From the NCBI GenBank assembly GCA_948607205.1, contig CAPERS010000004.1:1-64000 (forward strand): a stretch of 64,000 nt of DNA, read 5' to 3'. This document shows, one piece after another, positions 6,757 through 16,324 of this stretch. Origin of the DNA: an uncultured Eubacteriales bacterium. GTDB taxonomy: Bacteria; Bacillota; Clostridia; Christensenellales; UBA1242. Within the stretch, counting starts at the first letter, position 1. Every line of letters starts with the position of its first letter. The translations under genes and the position numbers were made by a program. The notes below the pieces were generated by a model. That model worked only from the letters and a program-made list of their open reading frames with translations. It did not search any database and was not told where the DNA came from.

Positions 6757-8054
6757 ACAGGACGATTTCTTTAAGACAAACAGGCATGATTGTTGTCATG
6801 ATGATTTTGGCAAACAAAATTTTGCTTCTTCCGTCACTTCTTTTTAAAACAGTCAAAACAGATGGTGTTTTTGTGGTTGCGTCACTTTTTCTTATCGACC
6901 TTTTGGTGCTTGGTGTGTTTATCAAATTGAAACTTGCCTATCCAAATCAAAAACTTCTTGATGTTTTGAATGCAAACATTGGGAAAATTGCCACAAAAAT
7001 TATATATACAGTTTTTATGGTCTTTTTTCTATTCAAAGTTTTTTTGACTTATAGCATTGCATTTATGTATCTAAAACAGCAAGTTTATCAAAATGAGTTC
7101 ACAATCATTGCGATAATTGCTGTTTTGCCAGTTATCAATCATGCAGTGCTTTCAGGCCTTCGAACTTTTTCGCGAACGATTGAACTTTTTTACTATATAG
7201 CTATTGGTTTTTTTATGACTTGTCTTATCATTGCACTCGGCTCATTTAAGCAAACCCCATCGTTCTTTGTTGCTCAGCCTGGTGACTTTGGCTTGGCACT
7301 TGTTAAGAATGTTTTTTCATTTGGCGATTATCTTTTTCTCTTTCTTGTTATGGACAAAATTGAACTTGAAAAGAAGGACATAAAAAAACTTCTAAAGTTT
7401 GTTTTCTTTGGCATTTTTCTTGTTTTAAGTTTGTTTTTTATCTATTATTCAATCTATCAAGTGACATCATTTATGCATAACTATGCCATTGCTGACATTC
7501 TCACAATAACTGTTGAGTTCAACGCAATAGGTAGACTAGACATTGTTGCAATGGTGACAATCATGCTTCTGTCACTCTTTCAAATGATGATTTTTCATTA
7601 TGCATTCAGCGAATGCTTTGTTGGCGTTTTCAACAAACTCAACAAAATCTTCGCTGTTGCTGTTTTTGATGTTTTGTTTCTTTTGATATACTATATTCTT
7701 ATCGGAAGATATGAAGTCATGGTGATATATGTTGAAACTTGGCTTCCGTATTTTGCAATGGTTGCAGATTATCTTGTGCCAATTGTCTTTTTGGGAATTT
7801 CATGCAAAAAAGGTGAAAAAAGCACAAAAAACATTAATAAAGTGGAAGAAGGTGGCTATAAAGGCGACTATGTAACTGAATTTGAAGGTGAAGAGGTCAG
7901 CGAAAAAAGTGTTTTGGAAACAATTGAAATTGTTCTCAAACAGCAAAATCAAAAGGAAGAAAAAGAAAATGCTGAAAATGATGAAAGGCAAACTGACAAA
8001 AGTGCTACAAATAGAAAAGCGAAAAACTCAGCCAAACTTTCGACTGAAAAATAG
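6753..8054 (+). CDS. gerAB: Spore germination receptor subunit B, GerAB permease family (433 aa)
   Basis: The integral membrane subunit, of the APC-superfamily endospore germination permeases, thought to bind the germinant. It starts ISLRQTGMIVVMMILANKIL, matching the family N-terminus, and has about ten hydrophobic helices to residue 350. The C-terminal extension of about 80 residues is highly charged (KGEKSTKNINKVEE...EEKENAENDERQTDKS), longer than in most GerAB proteins, and presumably cytoplasmic. It overlaps gerAA and is followed 9 nt later by gerAC. Confidence 0.93.
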   Translation: MNRTISLRQTGMIVVMMILANKILLLPSLLFKTVKTDGVFVVASLFLIDLLVLGVFIKLKLAYPNQKLLDVLNANIGKIATKIIYTVFMVFFLFKVFLTYSIAFMYLKQQVYQNEFTIIAIIAVLPVINHAVLSGLRTFSRTIELFYYIAIGFFMTCLIIALGSFKQTPSFFVAQPGDFGLALVKNVFSFGDYLFLFLVMDKIELEKKDIKKLLKFVFFGIFLVLSLFFIYYSIYQVTSFMHNYAIADILTITVEFNAIGRLDIVAMVTIMLLSLFQMMIFHYAFSECFVGVFNKLNKIFAVAVFDVLFLLIYYILIGRYEVMVIYVETWLPYFAMVADYLVPIVFLGISCKKGEKSTKNINKVEEGGYKGDYVTEFEGEEVSEKSVLETIEIVLKQQNQKEEKENAENDERQTDKSATNRKAKNSAKLSTEK

Positions 8055-8063
8055 GGAGGAAAA

Positions 8064-9422
8064 ATGAACGCAATAAAAAAGTTTATAAAAACACCTATGC
8101 TGATTGTGTTTTTGATTATGCTCATTTTTGTCACGCCGTCTGCAGTCGTTTCACCGGGCGAAAATCGAAACCGTGCAGTTGTGACCGCTGTGGGAATTGA
8201 TAGAAATGGCGAAGACCTTGAAATCTCATTCTTGACATTCATTCCAACTGCCAATCAGTCATATAAAGAAACAAACTCGGTGATTTCTGGCAAAGGTCGC
8301 TCTGTTGCAGAGGCTGTCTATGACGCCGAACTCACTCTTGGCAGAACAATCGGTCTTTCGCATGCAAGAACAACTGTGGTGAGCGAAGACATTTTGAATG
8401 ATGACATCACATCATATATCGATTTTCTGAGCAGAATTTCAGCACTGCCAGAAAACTCAGTTCTCATCAGCACAAACGACACAGCCAAAGAGTTTTTGAT
8501 AACAGCGCAATCGCTTGCACCAAACATTGGCTTAAAACTTGAACAACTTATTCACTTTAACGCGCAAAACATTTATGTGACCGACACGACAATCGAAAGT
8601 TTTTATAATGGCTATTATTCAGATGAAAAGGCTTCTATTATAGGCTATCTTTCTTTAGAAAATCTTCAAAACACTCCAGGGCAAGTGACAACCAGCAAAG
8701 ATACATCTTCAAGTGGCGGAGGCTCAGGCAGTTCGGGCGGTTCGTCAGGCGGAGAGGGCGGAGGCTCAGGAGGAAACTCAGGTGGCGGAGGCTCTGGTGA
8801 TAACTCTCAAGGCGGAACAAATGGCTCTGGTGGAGAATCAGGCGAAGGCGGTGGTGACAGTGCTGAAGATAAAGGTCCAAAACAGATTTGGAACAAAGGC
8901 GAAACTCTTATTTTAAAGGAAGGGAAGAAAGTTATCAAACTGAGTGAAAAAGAACTTAATGGTCTTAACATAATCAATCAAAAGGCAAGCAATCAAACAA
9001 TATTTCTTGAAAATGTGACAGATGGCGTTCACAATGGCTCAAACCTCACATATATAATAAGGAATAAACAAGTTCGAACGGCCACCAAGTTTATAAATGG
9101 CTATCCGATTTTTAAAGTTAACCTTGATGTTGGGGTTGAACTTATGGAAGTCAACAGCAAAGGAAAAAGCATTGAAATCAACACCGAGTTCAGTGAAATC
9201 ACGCCAAGAATTGAATCGCTCATTCAAAACAGTATAAGAAAGCAGTTTGCAGATTCAATAAATCTTTTGAGGGAGAATAAAACCGACATACTCGGCATAG
9301 CCAAGCAGTTCAAAAATGAAAACTTTGGAGAATTTCAAAAATTTCTTTCAAGACTTGAAGACCCAGAAGATTATCTGAGATATATAACTTTCAAATTTGC
9401 TGTTGACGTGCAATCAGACTAA
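8064..9422 (+). CDS. gerAC: Spore germination receptor subunit C, GerAC family (452 aa)
   Basis: The C subunit of the receptor, normally a lipoprotein on the outer face of the inner membrane. The N-terminal hydrophobic segment spans residues 11-30; RNRAVVTAVGIDRNGEDLEI is the conserved Ger(x)C start. Two oddities stand out. First, there is no Cys at the end of the signal (VTPSAVVSPGENRN), so there is no lipobox. Second, residues about 213-272 form a Gly/Ser-dominated linker (GGSGSSGGSSGGEGGGSGGN type) between domains 1 and 3. The C-terminal domain is intact (NVTDGVHNGSN, FAVDV end). GGGAGG precedes the ATG. It is the last gene of the operon; no clear terminator follows. Confidence 0.92.
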   Translation: MNAIKKFIKTPMLIVFLIMLIFVTPSAVVSPGENRNRAVVTAVGIDRNGEDLEISFLTFIPTANQSYKETNSVISGKGRSVAEAVYDAELTLGRTIGLSHARTTVVSEDILNDDITSYIDFLSRISALPENSVLISTNDTAKEFLITAQSLAPNIGLKLEQLIHFNAQNIYVTDTTIESFYNGYYSDEKASIIGYLSLENLQNTPGQVTTSKDTSSSGGGSGSSGGSSGGEGGGSGGNSGGGGSGDNSQGGTNGSGGESGEGGGDSAEDKGPKQIWNKGETLILKEGKKVIKLSEKELNGLNIINQKASNQTIFLENVTDGVHNGSNLTYIIRNKQVRTATKFINGYPIFKVNLDVGVELMEVNSKGKSIEINTEFSEITPRIESLIQNSIRKQFADSINLLRENKTDILGIAKQFKNENFGEFQKFLSRLEDPEDYLRYITFKFAVDVQSD

Positions 9423-9491
9423 AATAAAAGATAAAAGTGCGAATTTTGCAAAAAGAAAATTTGAAAATTCTTTAAAAAGACCTCTTTATAG

Positions 9492-9520
9492 TTGTCTTAT
9501 CTTGAAATTTGTGATAAAAT
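9492..9520 (+). promoter_or_regulatory. ftsH: Sigma-A promoter of ftsH
   Basis: TTGTCT (9492-9497), 17-bp spacer, TAAAAT (9515-9520), about 30 nt before the start codon. Confidence 0.65.
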
Positions 9521-9550
9521 ATTTTAAGTTTATATACAGGGAGGAACACT

Positions 9551-11818
9551 TTGAACGAGAATAAACCTAAATTTAAATTTTCTTATGTCTTCGCACTTCT
9601 TTTGATTGTTTTATTTGTCGTTTTGATTTTCACAAACGACGGCTATCATGGTAAACTTTTGAACAATCCAGAAGCGGAAGTTATGCAACTTATTGAAGGC
9701 ACTCATAAGGCCGACGAAGAAGGAAAGACCGACAAAATGGTTGCCATTCATTATCAAGATGGCAGAGCATATATTCTTATCGAAAATTCAGAATATAAAA
9801 ATGTCTTTCCAAATTCAGCAGACTATTATTTCAATTATGACGGCTATGACGGACTTATTGAAAGAATAACCGAAATGCTTAAAGACCATCCTGAAATTCA
9901 AGTATACAAAATTCCTGCTGGCAGAAATTGGTGGAATATCATTTACCCTCTTCTTTATCTTGGATTTGGCATTTTCATTATTTTTATGATTTTCAAACTT
10001 ATCGCAGGTTCAAACAAGGGCGCAATGAGTTTTGGAAAGTCACGTGCCAAGGCATACACTTCAAGCAAAATCAGATTCACTGATGTTGCAGGAACTGAAG
10101 AGGAAAAGGAAGAACTTGCTGAAATTGTTGAGTTCCTCAAAAATCCTCAAAAGTTCACTCAACTCGGCGCAAGAATTCCAAAAGGTGTTCTTCTTGTTGG
10201 CAGACCGGGAACAGGAAAAACTCTTCTTGCGAAAGCAGTTGCGGGTGAGGCAAATGTTCCATTCATTTCAATAAGCGGTTCAGACTTTGTTGAAATGTTT
10301 GTGGGCGTTGGTGCATCACGCGTTCGTGACCTTTTTGAACAAGCAAAGAAAAATAAGCCATGCATTGTTTTCATAGACGAAATCGATGCCGTTGGGAGAC
10401 AGCGCGGTGCTGGACTTGGTGGCGGAAATGATGAACGCGAACAAACTCTTAATCAACTTCTTGTTGAGATGGACGGCTTTGAAAATAACGAAGGCATAAT
10501 TGTTCTTGCAGCAACAAACAGAAGTGACGTTCTTGACCCTGCGCTTATGCGTCCGGGCAGATTTGACAGACAAATCTATGTCAATGCGCCTGATGTTAAG
10601 GGCAGAGAGGCAATACTCAAAGTTCACGCCAGAAACAAACCAATTGATGAAAGCGTTGACTTTGCAACTCTTGCCAAAATCACAGTTGGATTCACTGGTG
10701 CTGACATTGAAAATATGCTCAATGAGGCAGCCATTCTTGCAGCAAGGGCAAACAGACCAAACATTATTATGTCTGATATCACTGAAGGCATAAACAAAGT
10801 GACAATGGGTCCACAAAAGAAAAGCAGACTTATCACTGAAAAAGACAGAAAAATCACTGCTTATCATGAGTCAGGTCATGCAATACTCGGCAAACTTCTC
10901 AAAAACTGCGATGAAGTGCAAGAAGTTTCAATCATTCCAAGAGGTCATGCTGGTGGCTACACAATGACAAGACCAGAAAATGATAATTCATACTATTCAT
11001 ACAATTTCCTTATGGACGATATCGCCATGACAATGGGCGGAAGAATTGCCGAAGAACTTATCTTTAAAGATGTGACTTCTGGCGCGTCTGCTGATATCAA
11101 TCAAGCAACAAAAATCGCTCACGCAATGGTCTATGACTATGGCATGAGCAAACGCCTTGGATTCATCTCTCTCGGCTCTGACCAACAACTCTTTATTGGA
11201 AGAGATTATCAGTCAAAGCGCGATTTTTCAGAAAAACTTGCTTCAGAAGCCGATGACGAAATGAGAGATATTCTTGAATATAACTATAAACGCGCAAAGA
11301 AACTTTTGTCTGACAATGTCAATCTCTTGCACGAAATGTCAAATCTTCTTCTTGAAAAAGAAACAATCAATAAAGAAGAAATCGATATGCTTTTGGCAGG
11401 AAAAACTGCAGTTGAAGTTGCTTCATTTATGACCGAACGCGAAAAGGCTCAGAAAGAAAAAGAAAGCAAACTGAGAGCAGAGCAAGAACGCAAAGAAAAA
11501 ATTGCAGTCTATGAAAACAAGGTCAAAGAAGGTCAAAAACTTCTTGCAGAAGGTATCATCACTGAAAGCGAATATCAGTCAATCATGAAAGGCTATAACG
11601 AATTCATCAAATCTTTGGAAGATGAAAAATCTGTCAAAGAAAAAACTGAAGAAAAGCAAACAAAACCTAAAACAAAATCATCTGAAAAAGAAATAAAAAC
11701 AGAACAAAAAAGCGAAGAAACAAACGCTGAAGAAAAACAAGAAGGCAAAAAAATTCGCATCAAAAGACCAGCCAAAACACTCGATAAAGAAGTGAAAAAC
11801 AAAAAGGAGGATAAATAA
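9551..11818 (+). CDS. ftsH: ATP-dependent zinc metalloprotease FtsH (755 aa)
   Basis: Membrane-bound AAA+ protease that degrades misfolded and regulatory membrane proteins. Two membrane segments (about residues 11-30 and 132-155) flank an extracytoplasmic domain. The AAA module has a Walker A of GRPGTGKTLL near residue 215 (the family norm is GPPGTGKT, so P to R), Walker B CIVFIDEIDAVG, and arginine fingers in DPALMRPGRFDRQI. The zinc site is HESGH near residue 438, with the third ligand in the ADINQATKIA region. The C-terminus carries a Lys/Glu-rich tail of about 120 residues, longer than usual. The start is TTG at 9551, supported by GGGAGGA. Its stop overlaps the next start (TAATG). Confidence 0.97.
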   Translation: MNENKPKFKFSYVFALLLIVLFVVLIFTNDGYHGKLLNNPEAEVMQLIEGTHKADEEGKTDKMVAIHYQDGRAYILIENSEYKNVFPNSADYYFNYDGYDGLIERITEMLKDHPEIQVYKIPAGRNWWNIIYPLLYLGFGIFIIFMIFKLIAGSNKGAMSFGKSRAKAYTSSKIRFTDVAGTEEEKEELAEIVEFLKNPQKFTQLGARIPKGVLLVGRPGTGKTLLAKAVAGEANVPFISISGSDFVEMFVGVGASRVRDLFEQAKKNKPCIVFIDEIDAVGRQRGAGLGGGNDEREQTLNQLLVEMDGFENNEGIIVLAATNRSDVLDPALMRPGRFDRQIYVNAPDVKGREAILKVHARNKPIDESVDFATLAKITVGFTGADIENMLNEAAILAARANRPNIIMSDITEGINKVTMGPQKKSRLITEKDRKITAYHESGHAILGKLLKNCDEVQEVSIIPRGHAGGYTMTRPENDNSYYSYNFLMDDIAMTMGGRIAEELIFKDVTSGASADINQATKIAHAMVYDYGMSKRLGFISLGSDQQLFIGRDYQSKRDFSEKLASEADDEMRDILEYNYKRAKKLLSDNVNLLHEMSNLLLEKETINKEEIDMLLAGKTAVEVASFMTEREKAQKEKESKLRAEQERKEKIAVYENKVKEGQKLLAEGIITESEYQSIMKGYNEFIKSLEDEKSVKEKTEEKQTKPKTKSSEKEIKTEQKSEETNAEEKQEGKKIRIKRPAKTLDKEVKNKKEDK

Positions 11819-12480
11819 TGGAAGAAATTAACTCTGTTCAAGATGCTTATCTTGAAAAACAATTAAAAACCAGAAAAATTGCTTTCTCCACAATTCTTGC
11901 ACTCGTGCTTGCACTTGCAATTGTGATTATCACTCTCGGCTGTGTCAAATTTGATGCAAGACCAGCCTTCGTGACCGAACCTGACCAAGTGACAATCGTG
12001 ACAGAAAATGGGAAGGAAAGATTTGACTCCAGCATGGAAGAATATCAAACTTTCAACACTCTATACAATGAGATGTTCAATATAAGTTATCTTTCAGCAA
12101 TCTTCTCTGGTGAGGTTGGTGGTTATCGAATTGTAGAAAATGTTGGAAGTGAAAAACAAATTGTCAATTGGTATACAAATTCAAACGAAACAACTTTTTC
12201 ACAAGACGTGACTTCTGCGCTTGGCTCAAACTATGTTCAACTCCATTTCAATGAAAAAAAGAAACTCGTCAATTCAAATGGCAGTGATTATGTTTCAGTT
12301 AACAACAGAGAGTATCAACTTTCTTACACAGATGTATTCTTTGCAATAAGCGAAGAAAATGCAGTCAAAGATTTCACTTTCCTTTTCGCAATAAATGGAA
12401 ACAATGGTGACCGCACAACAATAACAAAAATAACACTCAAAGCAAACACCTCAATGCTTTTTGAGGAATTTGCAAAATAA
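11818..12480 (+). CDS. Single-pass membrane protein co-transcribed with ftsH (220 aa)
   Basis: Function unknown. It starts one base inside the ftsH stop codon (TAATG) with AAGGAGG upstream, so it is translationally coupled to ftsH. A cytoplasmic N-terminus of about 20 residues (MEEINSVQDAYLEKQLKTRK) is followed by one membrane segment (residues 23-42) that ends LGCVKFD; the Cys is lipobox-like (ITLGC), but the long N-terminal extension makes an anchor more likely than a lipoprotein. The remaining 175 residues are extracytoplasmic and polar. The coupling suggests an FtsH partner or substrate adaptor, which is inference only. Confidence 0.75.
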   Translation: MEEINSVQDAYLEKQLKTRKIAFSTILALVLALAIVIITLGCVKFDARPAFVTEPDQVTIVTENGKERFDSSMEEYQTFNTLYNEMFNISYLSAIFSGEVGGYRIVENVGSEKQIVNWYTNSNETTFSQDVTSALGSNYVQLHFNEKKKLVNSNGSDYVSVNNREYQLSYTDVFFAISEENAVKDFTFLFAINGNNGDRTTITKITLKANTSMLFEEFAK

Positions 12481-12483
12481 GAA

Positions 12484-12565
12484 TAACACTCACTCTGTTC
12501 GTGTTATTCTTGCGTGCCTAAAGAAAACACTCACTCTGTTCGTGTTATTCTTGCGTTCCTAAACA
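12484..12565. repeat. Tandem 41-bp repeat, two copies
   Basis: Two nearly identical 41-bp units are centred on AACACTCACTCTGTTCGTGT. In the first, GAATAACAC pairs with GTGTTATTC across an 11-nt loop. It lies between the gene ending at 12480 and its terminator. Confidence 0.85.
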
Positions 12566-12570
12566 AAAAG

Positions 12571-12597
12571 TCCACAATTTTGATTGTGGATTTTTTT
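12571..12597 (+). terminator. Terminator of the ftsH operon
   Basis: TCCACAAT-TTTG-ATTGTGGA stem followed by seven T. Confidence 0.85.
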
Positions 12598-12756
12598 ATT
12601 TATGATTTCTGTTAAAAAATAAATAGATTAATGATATTTTGCTTTGTAAAAACCCAATTTTTGAGTATAATAATTATATTCATATAAAAATATCTTGCAA
12701 AGCCTAACTTTCCAAATGGAAACGCAAAAAAAGCGTGACATTTCTGTCGGTTTTAG

Positions 12757-12786
12757 TTGACGTGGGGGGGGATTTTGAGGTATAAT
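12757..12786 (+). promoter_or_regulatory. Promoter with an eight-G spacer run (candidate phase-variable)
   Basis: TTGACG (12757-12762), 18-bp spacer, TATAAT (12781-12786). The spacer contains an uninterrupted run of eight G at 12764-12771. It drives the large surface protein at 12822. Confidence 0.75.
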
Positions 12787-12821
12787 AAAATTGTCGAAAA
12801 AAGAGAAAAGGAGGTTGAAAA

Positions 12822-15800
12822 ATGAAAAGACATCTAAGATTAATTTCATCTTTGTCATTTATGCTAATCGCCTTGTTAACAGCAGGATTATTGTTGTTTT
12901 TTTCTTCACAAGATTTTACATATGAACCTGATAATGATGAATCAGCAATAGCAGCAAGTGAAACATCAGCAACAATCGTGGCGTTCACCAATTCATATAA
13001 AAACATAGATTCAAATGGTGAACTATATGGTAATTATTTTGCAATAGGTTTTGAAATTAAAGTTCAATATCATGATAACCCAAATAACATTATAGTCACG
13101 GCAAGAAAGTATAGAGGCGATAGTGCTCAAACAGTCAGTGTAACAGGAACATATGGTATAAATATAGGTTTATTGAGTAGAAAAGAAAGACGAGTTTTTG
13201 TGGATGTTTCTACTGGCAGTAATTGCAGGGTATCAAATGTTTATCTTGAATATTATCGAGGTGATACCTTTATAGAAACCATTTATGATGGTAGTTTAGG
13301 TGGTTTTGGTCAATATGTTTCTTTTAATACTGATTCGAATACTGAAAAAAATACAAAAGTTCAAGTTATTCTTGAGAGTGAAGCTAATTATACATTAAGG
13401 TCAACATTAAATTCGTATAGTACTTCATTTTGGCAGTCGTTAAGCGGTTTTGCTGTTGATTGTAGCAGTAATAGCATGAACAATTTTGATATTAACGGTT
13501 ACACTTTAAATGGATTTTACACGAAAGAGTCAGGCGGAGAGTTGGTGATATATAAGTATTCCAACGGTGAATGGAGATGGCATGATTTTGTTGAACCAGG
13601 CACCACATTATATGCACAATACACCGCAAATGAATATGATGTTGCGTTAGACCAATATGGTGGAGGAGCTGGTTCACCTTCAGTTACAGCCACTTATGGA
13701 CAACCAATGCCAAGCTTTAATCTTCCAAGAAGATATGGTTATATTTTTAATGGATACTACACTGGCATAAATGGAACAGGCACCAAATATTACAATGCCG
13801 ATGGAACAAGTGCAAGAAATTGGGACATTGCAGAAGATGGAACAAGACTTTATGCTTATTGGACACTGGACAGATTTCCGGTCAATATAGATTTTTATTC
13901 AGACGGCGTATTGCAATCCAAAAATGACATTGTTGGACTTTCTTATGATGTTAAAGTTAAAGGCGCGGATAGCGGATTAAGTGAAACAAATGTTTTTGAT
14001 TTTAACAAAAAAATATTATATTCAACTGAAGTCGAAATCAGCAACATTCGATATAAAAGTTCAGAGGTTATGTTTGCAGGCTATACTCTCTCTGATTCAT
14101 CATGTGAAACTGACGACAGTAATAACACAAATATAAAATTCAATGTGCCGTTTCGCAGTCTTGTTATTAAATTATATTTCATAACCAACAATAAATTGAC
14201 AATTGATTATGGCAATGGTAATGTTGTCATGACAGGTGTTTCTGAAAAAACACTTTATGAAATCACCGTTCCAGATTATCCGGGTTATCAATTTGAAAAC
14301 TGGACTCTTGCAAAAGGCACGAATGACCCATTTGGACCTCATCCAAATTCCGACGGCAGTTATATTATTTATGACGGAAGTAAATTTCTTGAAACTGATA
14401 AGTTTTACACAAGTATGGGCGAAGAGTCATTCAATGGCACAAGTGACTACATAAATCTTGGCAGAAATTATATGTTCACAGACAAGTTTATGTTCAGTTG
14501 CTGGGCAATGGTCGATGACTGGGCTTCACTTGAAAAACGTTGGGAAGTTGGAATTATTTCTTCAACCGAAAGTGGTGGCTGGAATATTGAAAACGTTGAT
14601 GGCTTTATTATTATGGCATGTTATGAAAGAAATAACGGTTATAAAAACGCAGTTTCAAATGTGAGATGGTCAAGTCTGAATGCGGGTTGGCATCATTTTG
14701 CTTGTTCGTTTGACGGTCAATATGCCAAACTTTTCCTTGACGGTGTGCAAATCGCTCAGTCTGAGAGATTTATAAACGGTATTCATTATAATCCAAACAA
14801 CTCAATGATAATTGGTGGAGAAGCCGGTCCAGGTTCAACTCCAACCTATTTTTTCAAAGGAAAACTGAAAAACATTATTCTTGTAAATGAATATCTTAAC
14901 GATGTGCATGTTGACACAGATGCTCAAGGGTTAAAAGCATATATTGTGACAGGAACTGATGAAAATAAGGTAACTGCCAGTTGGATGAACAATTGGGTCG
15001 CTGATGTTGTAAATGAAAATAACATTCTCACACCAGATGCAAATGGTGAATATCTCATTTCAACGCCAGAGCAACTTGCAAGACTTTCCTATGAAGTTAA
15101 TTATCTCAATAACAAATTTGAAGGAAAAACATTAAAATTGACAAAAAATATCAATCTTGACGGAACTGATTGGCTTCCAATAGGAAGAAATATGTCTGGC
15201 ACAGATGTTTTTAGCGGAACTTTTGATGGTCAAAATTTTACAATTTCAAATGTTCAAACTTATGACTTTTCAGAGAACGTTATGGTTGGAGAATGGAGGG
15301 ATAGTTTCAAATATGTTGGTATTTTTGGAAATATAAAAAATGCTTTGATTAATAACTTAAATGTCACTGTTAAACATCTTGTTGCGAATGAGCGCTGTGG
15401 TGGAGTGGTAGGCATTGCAGAAACATCAACGATTGAAAATTGTATGGTAAGTCCGTCAGAAACCGGTGCAGGAATGATTGAATCTTATTGGGAAGCGGCT
15501 GGCATTTGTGGTTATAATCTTGATTCTAAACTTGAAAATTGCATCAATAAATGCAATCTGAAAGGAAGATACACAGGCGGAATTGTTGGAAGAATTTATC
15601 AAAATGAAGGCAACACATCAAGCATAACAAAGTGCATTAACTTCGGTGATATTGGCGTTTCAAGTTTAGTTGAAGGAGAGTATTCTGGCGGAATTGTTGC
15701 AATAACTGATGGTTGTGAAATATTCAGTTGTGTCAATTATGGAAACTATTCAGCAAATTATCTTCATGCAATTGGTGGAATTGGTGGCTGGCTTAGAGGA

Positions 15801-16205
15801 AACAATCACATTGCAGCGTGTGCAAATTATGGCAATATAACTGAAAACACTGGAAAGGTTGTTGCAAGTTCGGCACTGGTTGGCAGAAACAGTGGGGTAA
15901 GCATGCTTGTTGCAAGTTTTGCACAATCAAAATTGGTTTCAAGTTCAAATTCAAGCAATTTGTTTGTGAGCATGAATTCATCAACATTTGATGTTGACAC
16001 GTGTTATGCGAAAGTCGATATTGGTTCAATAACTTACAAGCACGTTTATGGCACAGCTGAAAACCTCAACACCTATTTTAGATATAAACAAGGAGTTAAT
16101 AACGACTTGCCGATTGTGATTGAACTTTTTGAGTATGCTCAACACATTGAAAAGTCAAATGATATACTTTCTGAAGGCTTTGCTGGCTTTGAACATGTAG
16201 GCTAA
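12822..16205 (+). CDS. Large secreted surface protein: InlB-type repeats, LamG, GLUG-type repeats (1127 aa)
   Basis: Probable adhesin or carbohydrate-binding surface protein. The N-terminal signal or anchor lies at residues 5-27 (LSFMLIALLTAGLLLFF). Around residues 215-350 are Listeria-Bacteroides (InlB B-type) repeats: YTLNGFYTKESGG...LYAQYT and YGYIFNGYYTGINGTGTKYY...LYAYWT. Residues about 530-700 form a LamG/concanavalin-like domain (FNGTSDYINLG, GWHHFACSFDG, AKLFLDGVQIA). Residues about 743-1080 form a GLUG-type beta-helix module (LTKNINLDGTDWLPIG, FDGQNFTISNVQ, CGGVVGIAE, GGIVGRIYQ). There is no LPXTG or other obvious wall anchor at the C-terminus. AAGGAGG precedes the ATG. Confidence 0.85.
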   Translation: MKRHLRLISSLSFMLIALLTAGLLLFFSSQDFTYEPDNDESAIAASETSATIVAFTNSYKNIDSNGELYGNYFAIGFEIKVQYHDNPNNIIVTARKYRGDSAQTVSVTGTYGINIGLLSRKERRVFVDVSTGSNCRVSNVYLEYYRGDTFIETIYDGSLGGFGQYVSFNTDSNTEKNTKVQVILESEANYTLRSTLNSYSTSFWQSLSGFAVDCSSNSMNNFDINGYTLNGFYTKESGGELVIYKYSNGEWRWHDFVEPGTTLYAQYTANEYDVALDQYGGGAGSPSVTATYGQPMPSFNLPRRYGYIFNGYYTGINGTGTKYYNADGTSARNWDIAEDGTRLYAYWTLDRFPVNIDFYSDGVLQSKNDIVGLSYDVKVKGADSGLSETNVFDFNKKILYSTEVEISNIRYKSSEVMFAGYTLSDSSCETDDSNNTNIKFNVPFRSLVIKLYFITNNKLTIDYGNGNVVMTGVSEKTLYEITVPDYPGYQFENWTLAKGTNDPFGPHPNSDGSYIIYDGSKFLETDKFYTSMGEESFNGTSDYINLGRNYMFTDKFMFSCWAMVDDWASLEKRWEVGIISSTESGGWNIENVDGFIIMACYERNNGYKNAVSNVRWSSLNAGWHHFACSFDGQYAKLFLDGVQIAQSERFINGIHYNPNNSMIIGGEAGPGSTPTYFFKGKLKNIILVNEYLNDVHVDTDAQGLKAYIVTGTDENKVTASWMNNWVADVVNENNILTPDANGEYLISTPEQLARLSYEVNYLNNKFEGKTLKLTKNINLDGTDWLPIGRNMSGTDVFSGTFDGQNFTISNVQTYDFSENVMVGEWRDSFKYVGIFGNIKNALINNLNVTVKHLVANERCGGVVGIAETSTIENCMVSPSETGAGMIESYWEAAGICGYNLDSKLENCINKCNLKGRYTGGIVGRIYQNEGNTSSITKCINFGDIGVSSLVEGEYSGGIVAITDGCEIFSCVNYGNYSANYLHAIGGIGGWLRGNNHIAACANYGNITENTGKVVASSALVGRNSGVSMLVASFAQSKLVSSSNSSNLFVSMNSSTFDVDTCYAKVDIGSITYKHVYGTAENLNTYFRYKQGVNNDLPIVIELFEYAQHIEKSNDILSEGFAGFEHVG

Positions 16206-16252
16206 GAAAAGTGTGAGTTAATCGTTGAATAAAAAAGACAATTTAAATTTAA

Positions 16253-16285
16253 AACAAAAAAACACAGGTTGACCTGTGTTTTTTC
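16253..16285. terminator. Bidirectional terminator between convergent genes
   Basis: A-rich tract, ACACAGGT-TG-ACCTGTGT stem, T-rich tract. It serves the surface-protein gene on the plus strand and the P-type ATPase on the minus strand. Confidence 0.85.
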
Positions 16286-16324
16286 TTGTTAAACCATAAG
16301 AGGCAAACTCGAAAGAGTTTTGTC

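Noticed and set aside
10316..10867. Minus-strand frame inside ftsH
   Set aside because: A shadow of a highly conserved gene, with no ribosome site and atypical composition.
11593..11862. Minus-strand Ser/Phe-rich frame at the ftsH end
   Set aside because: It is the antisense of the Lys/Glu-rich FtsH tail.
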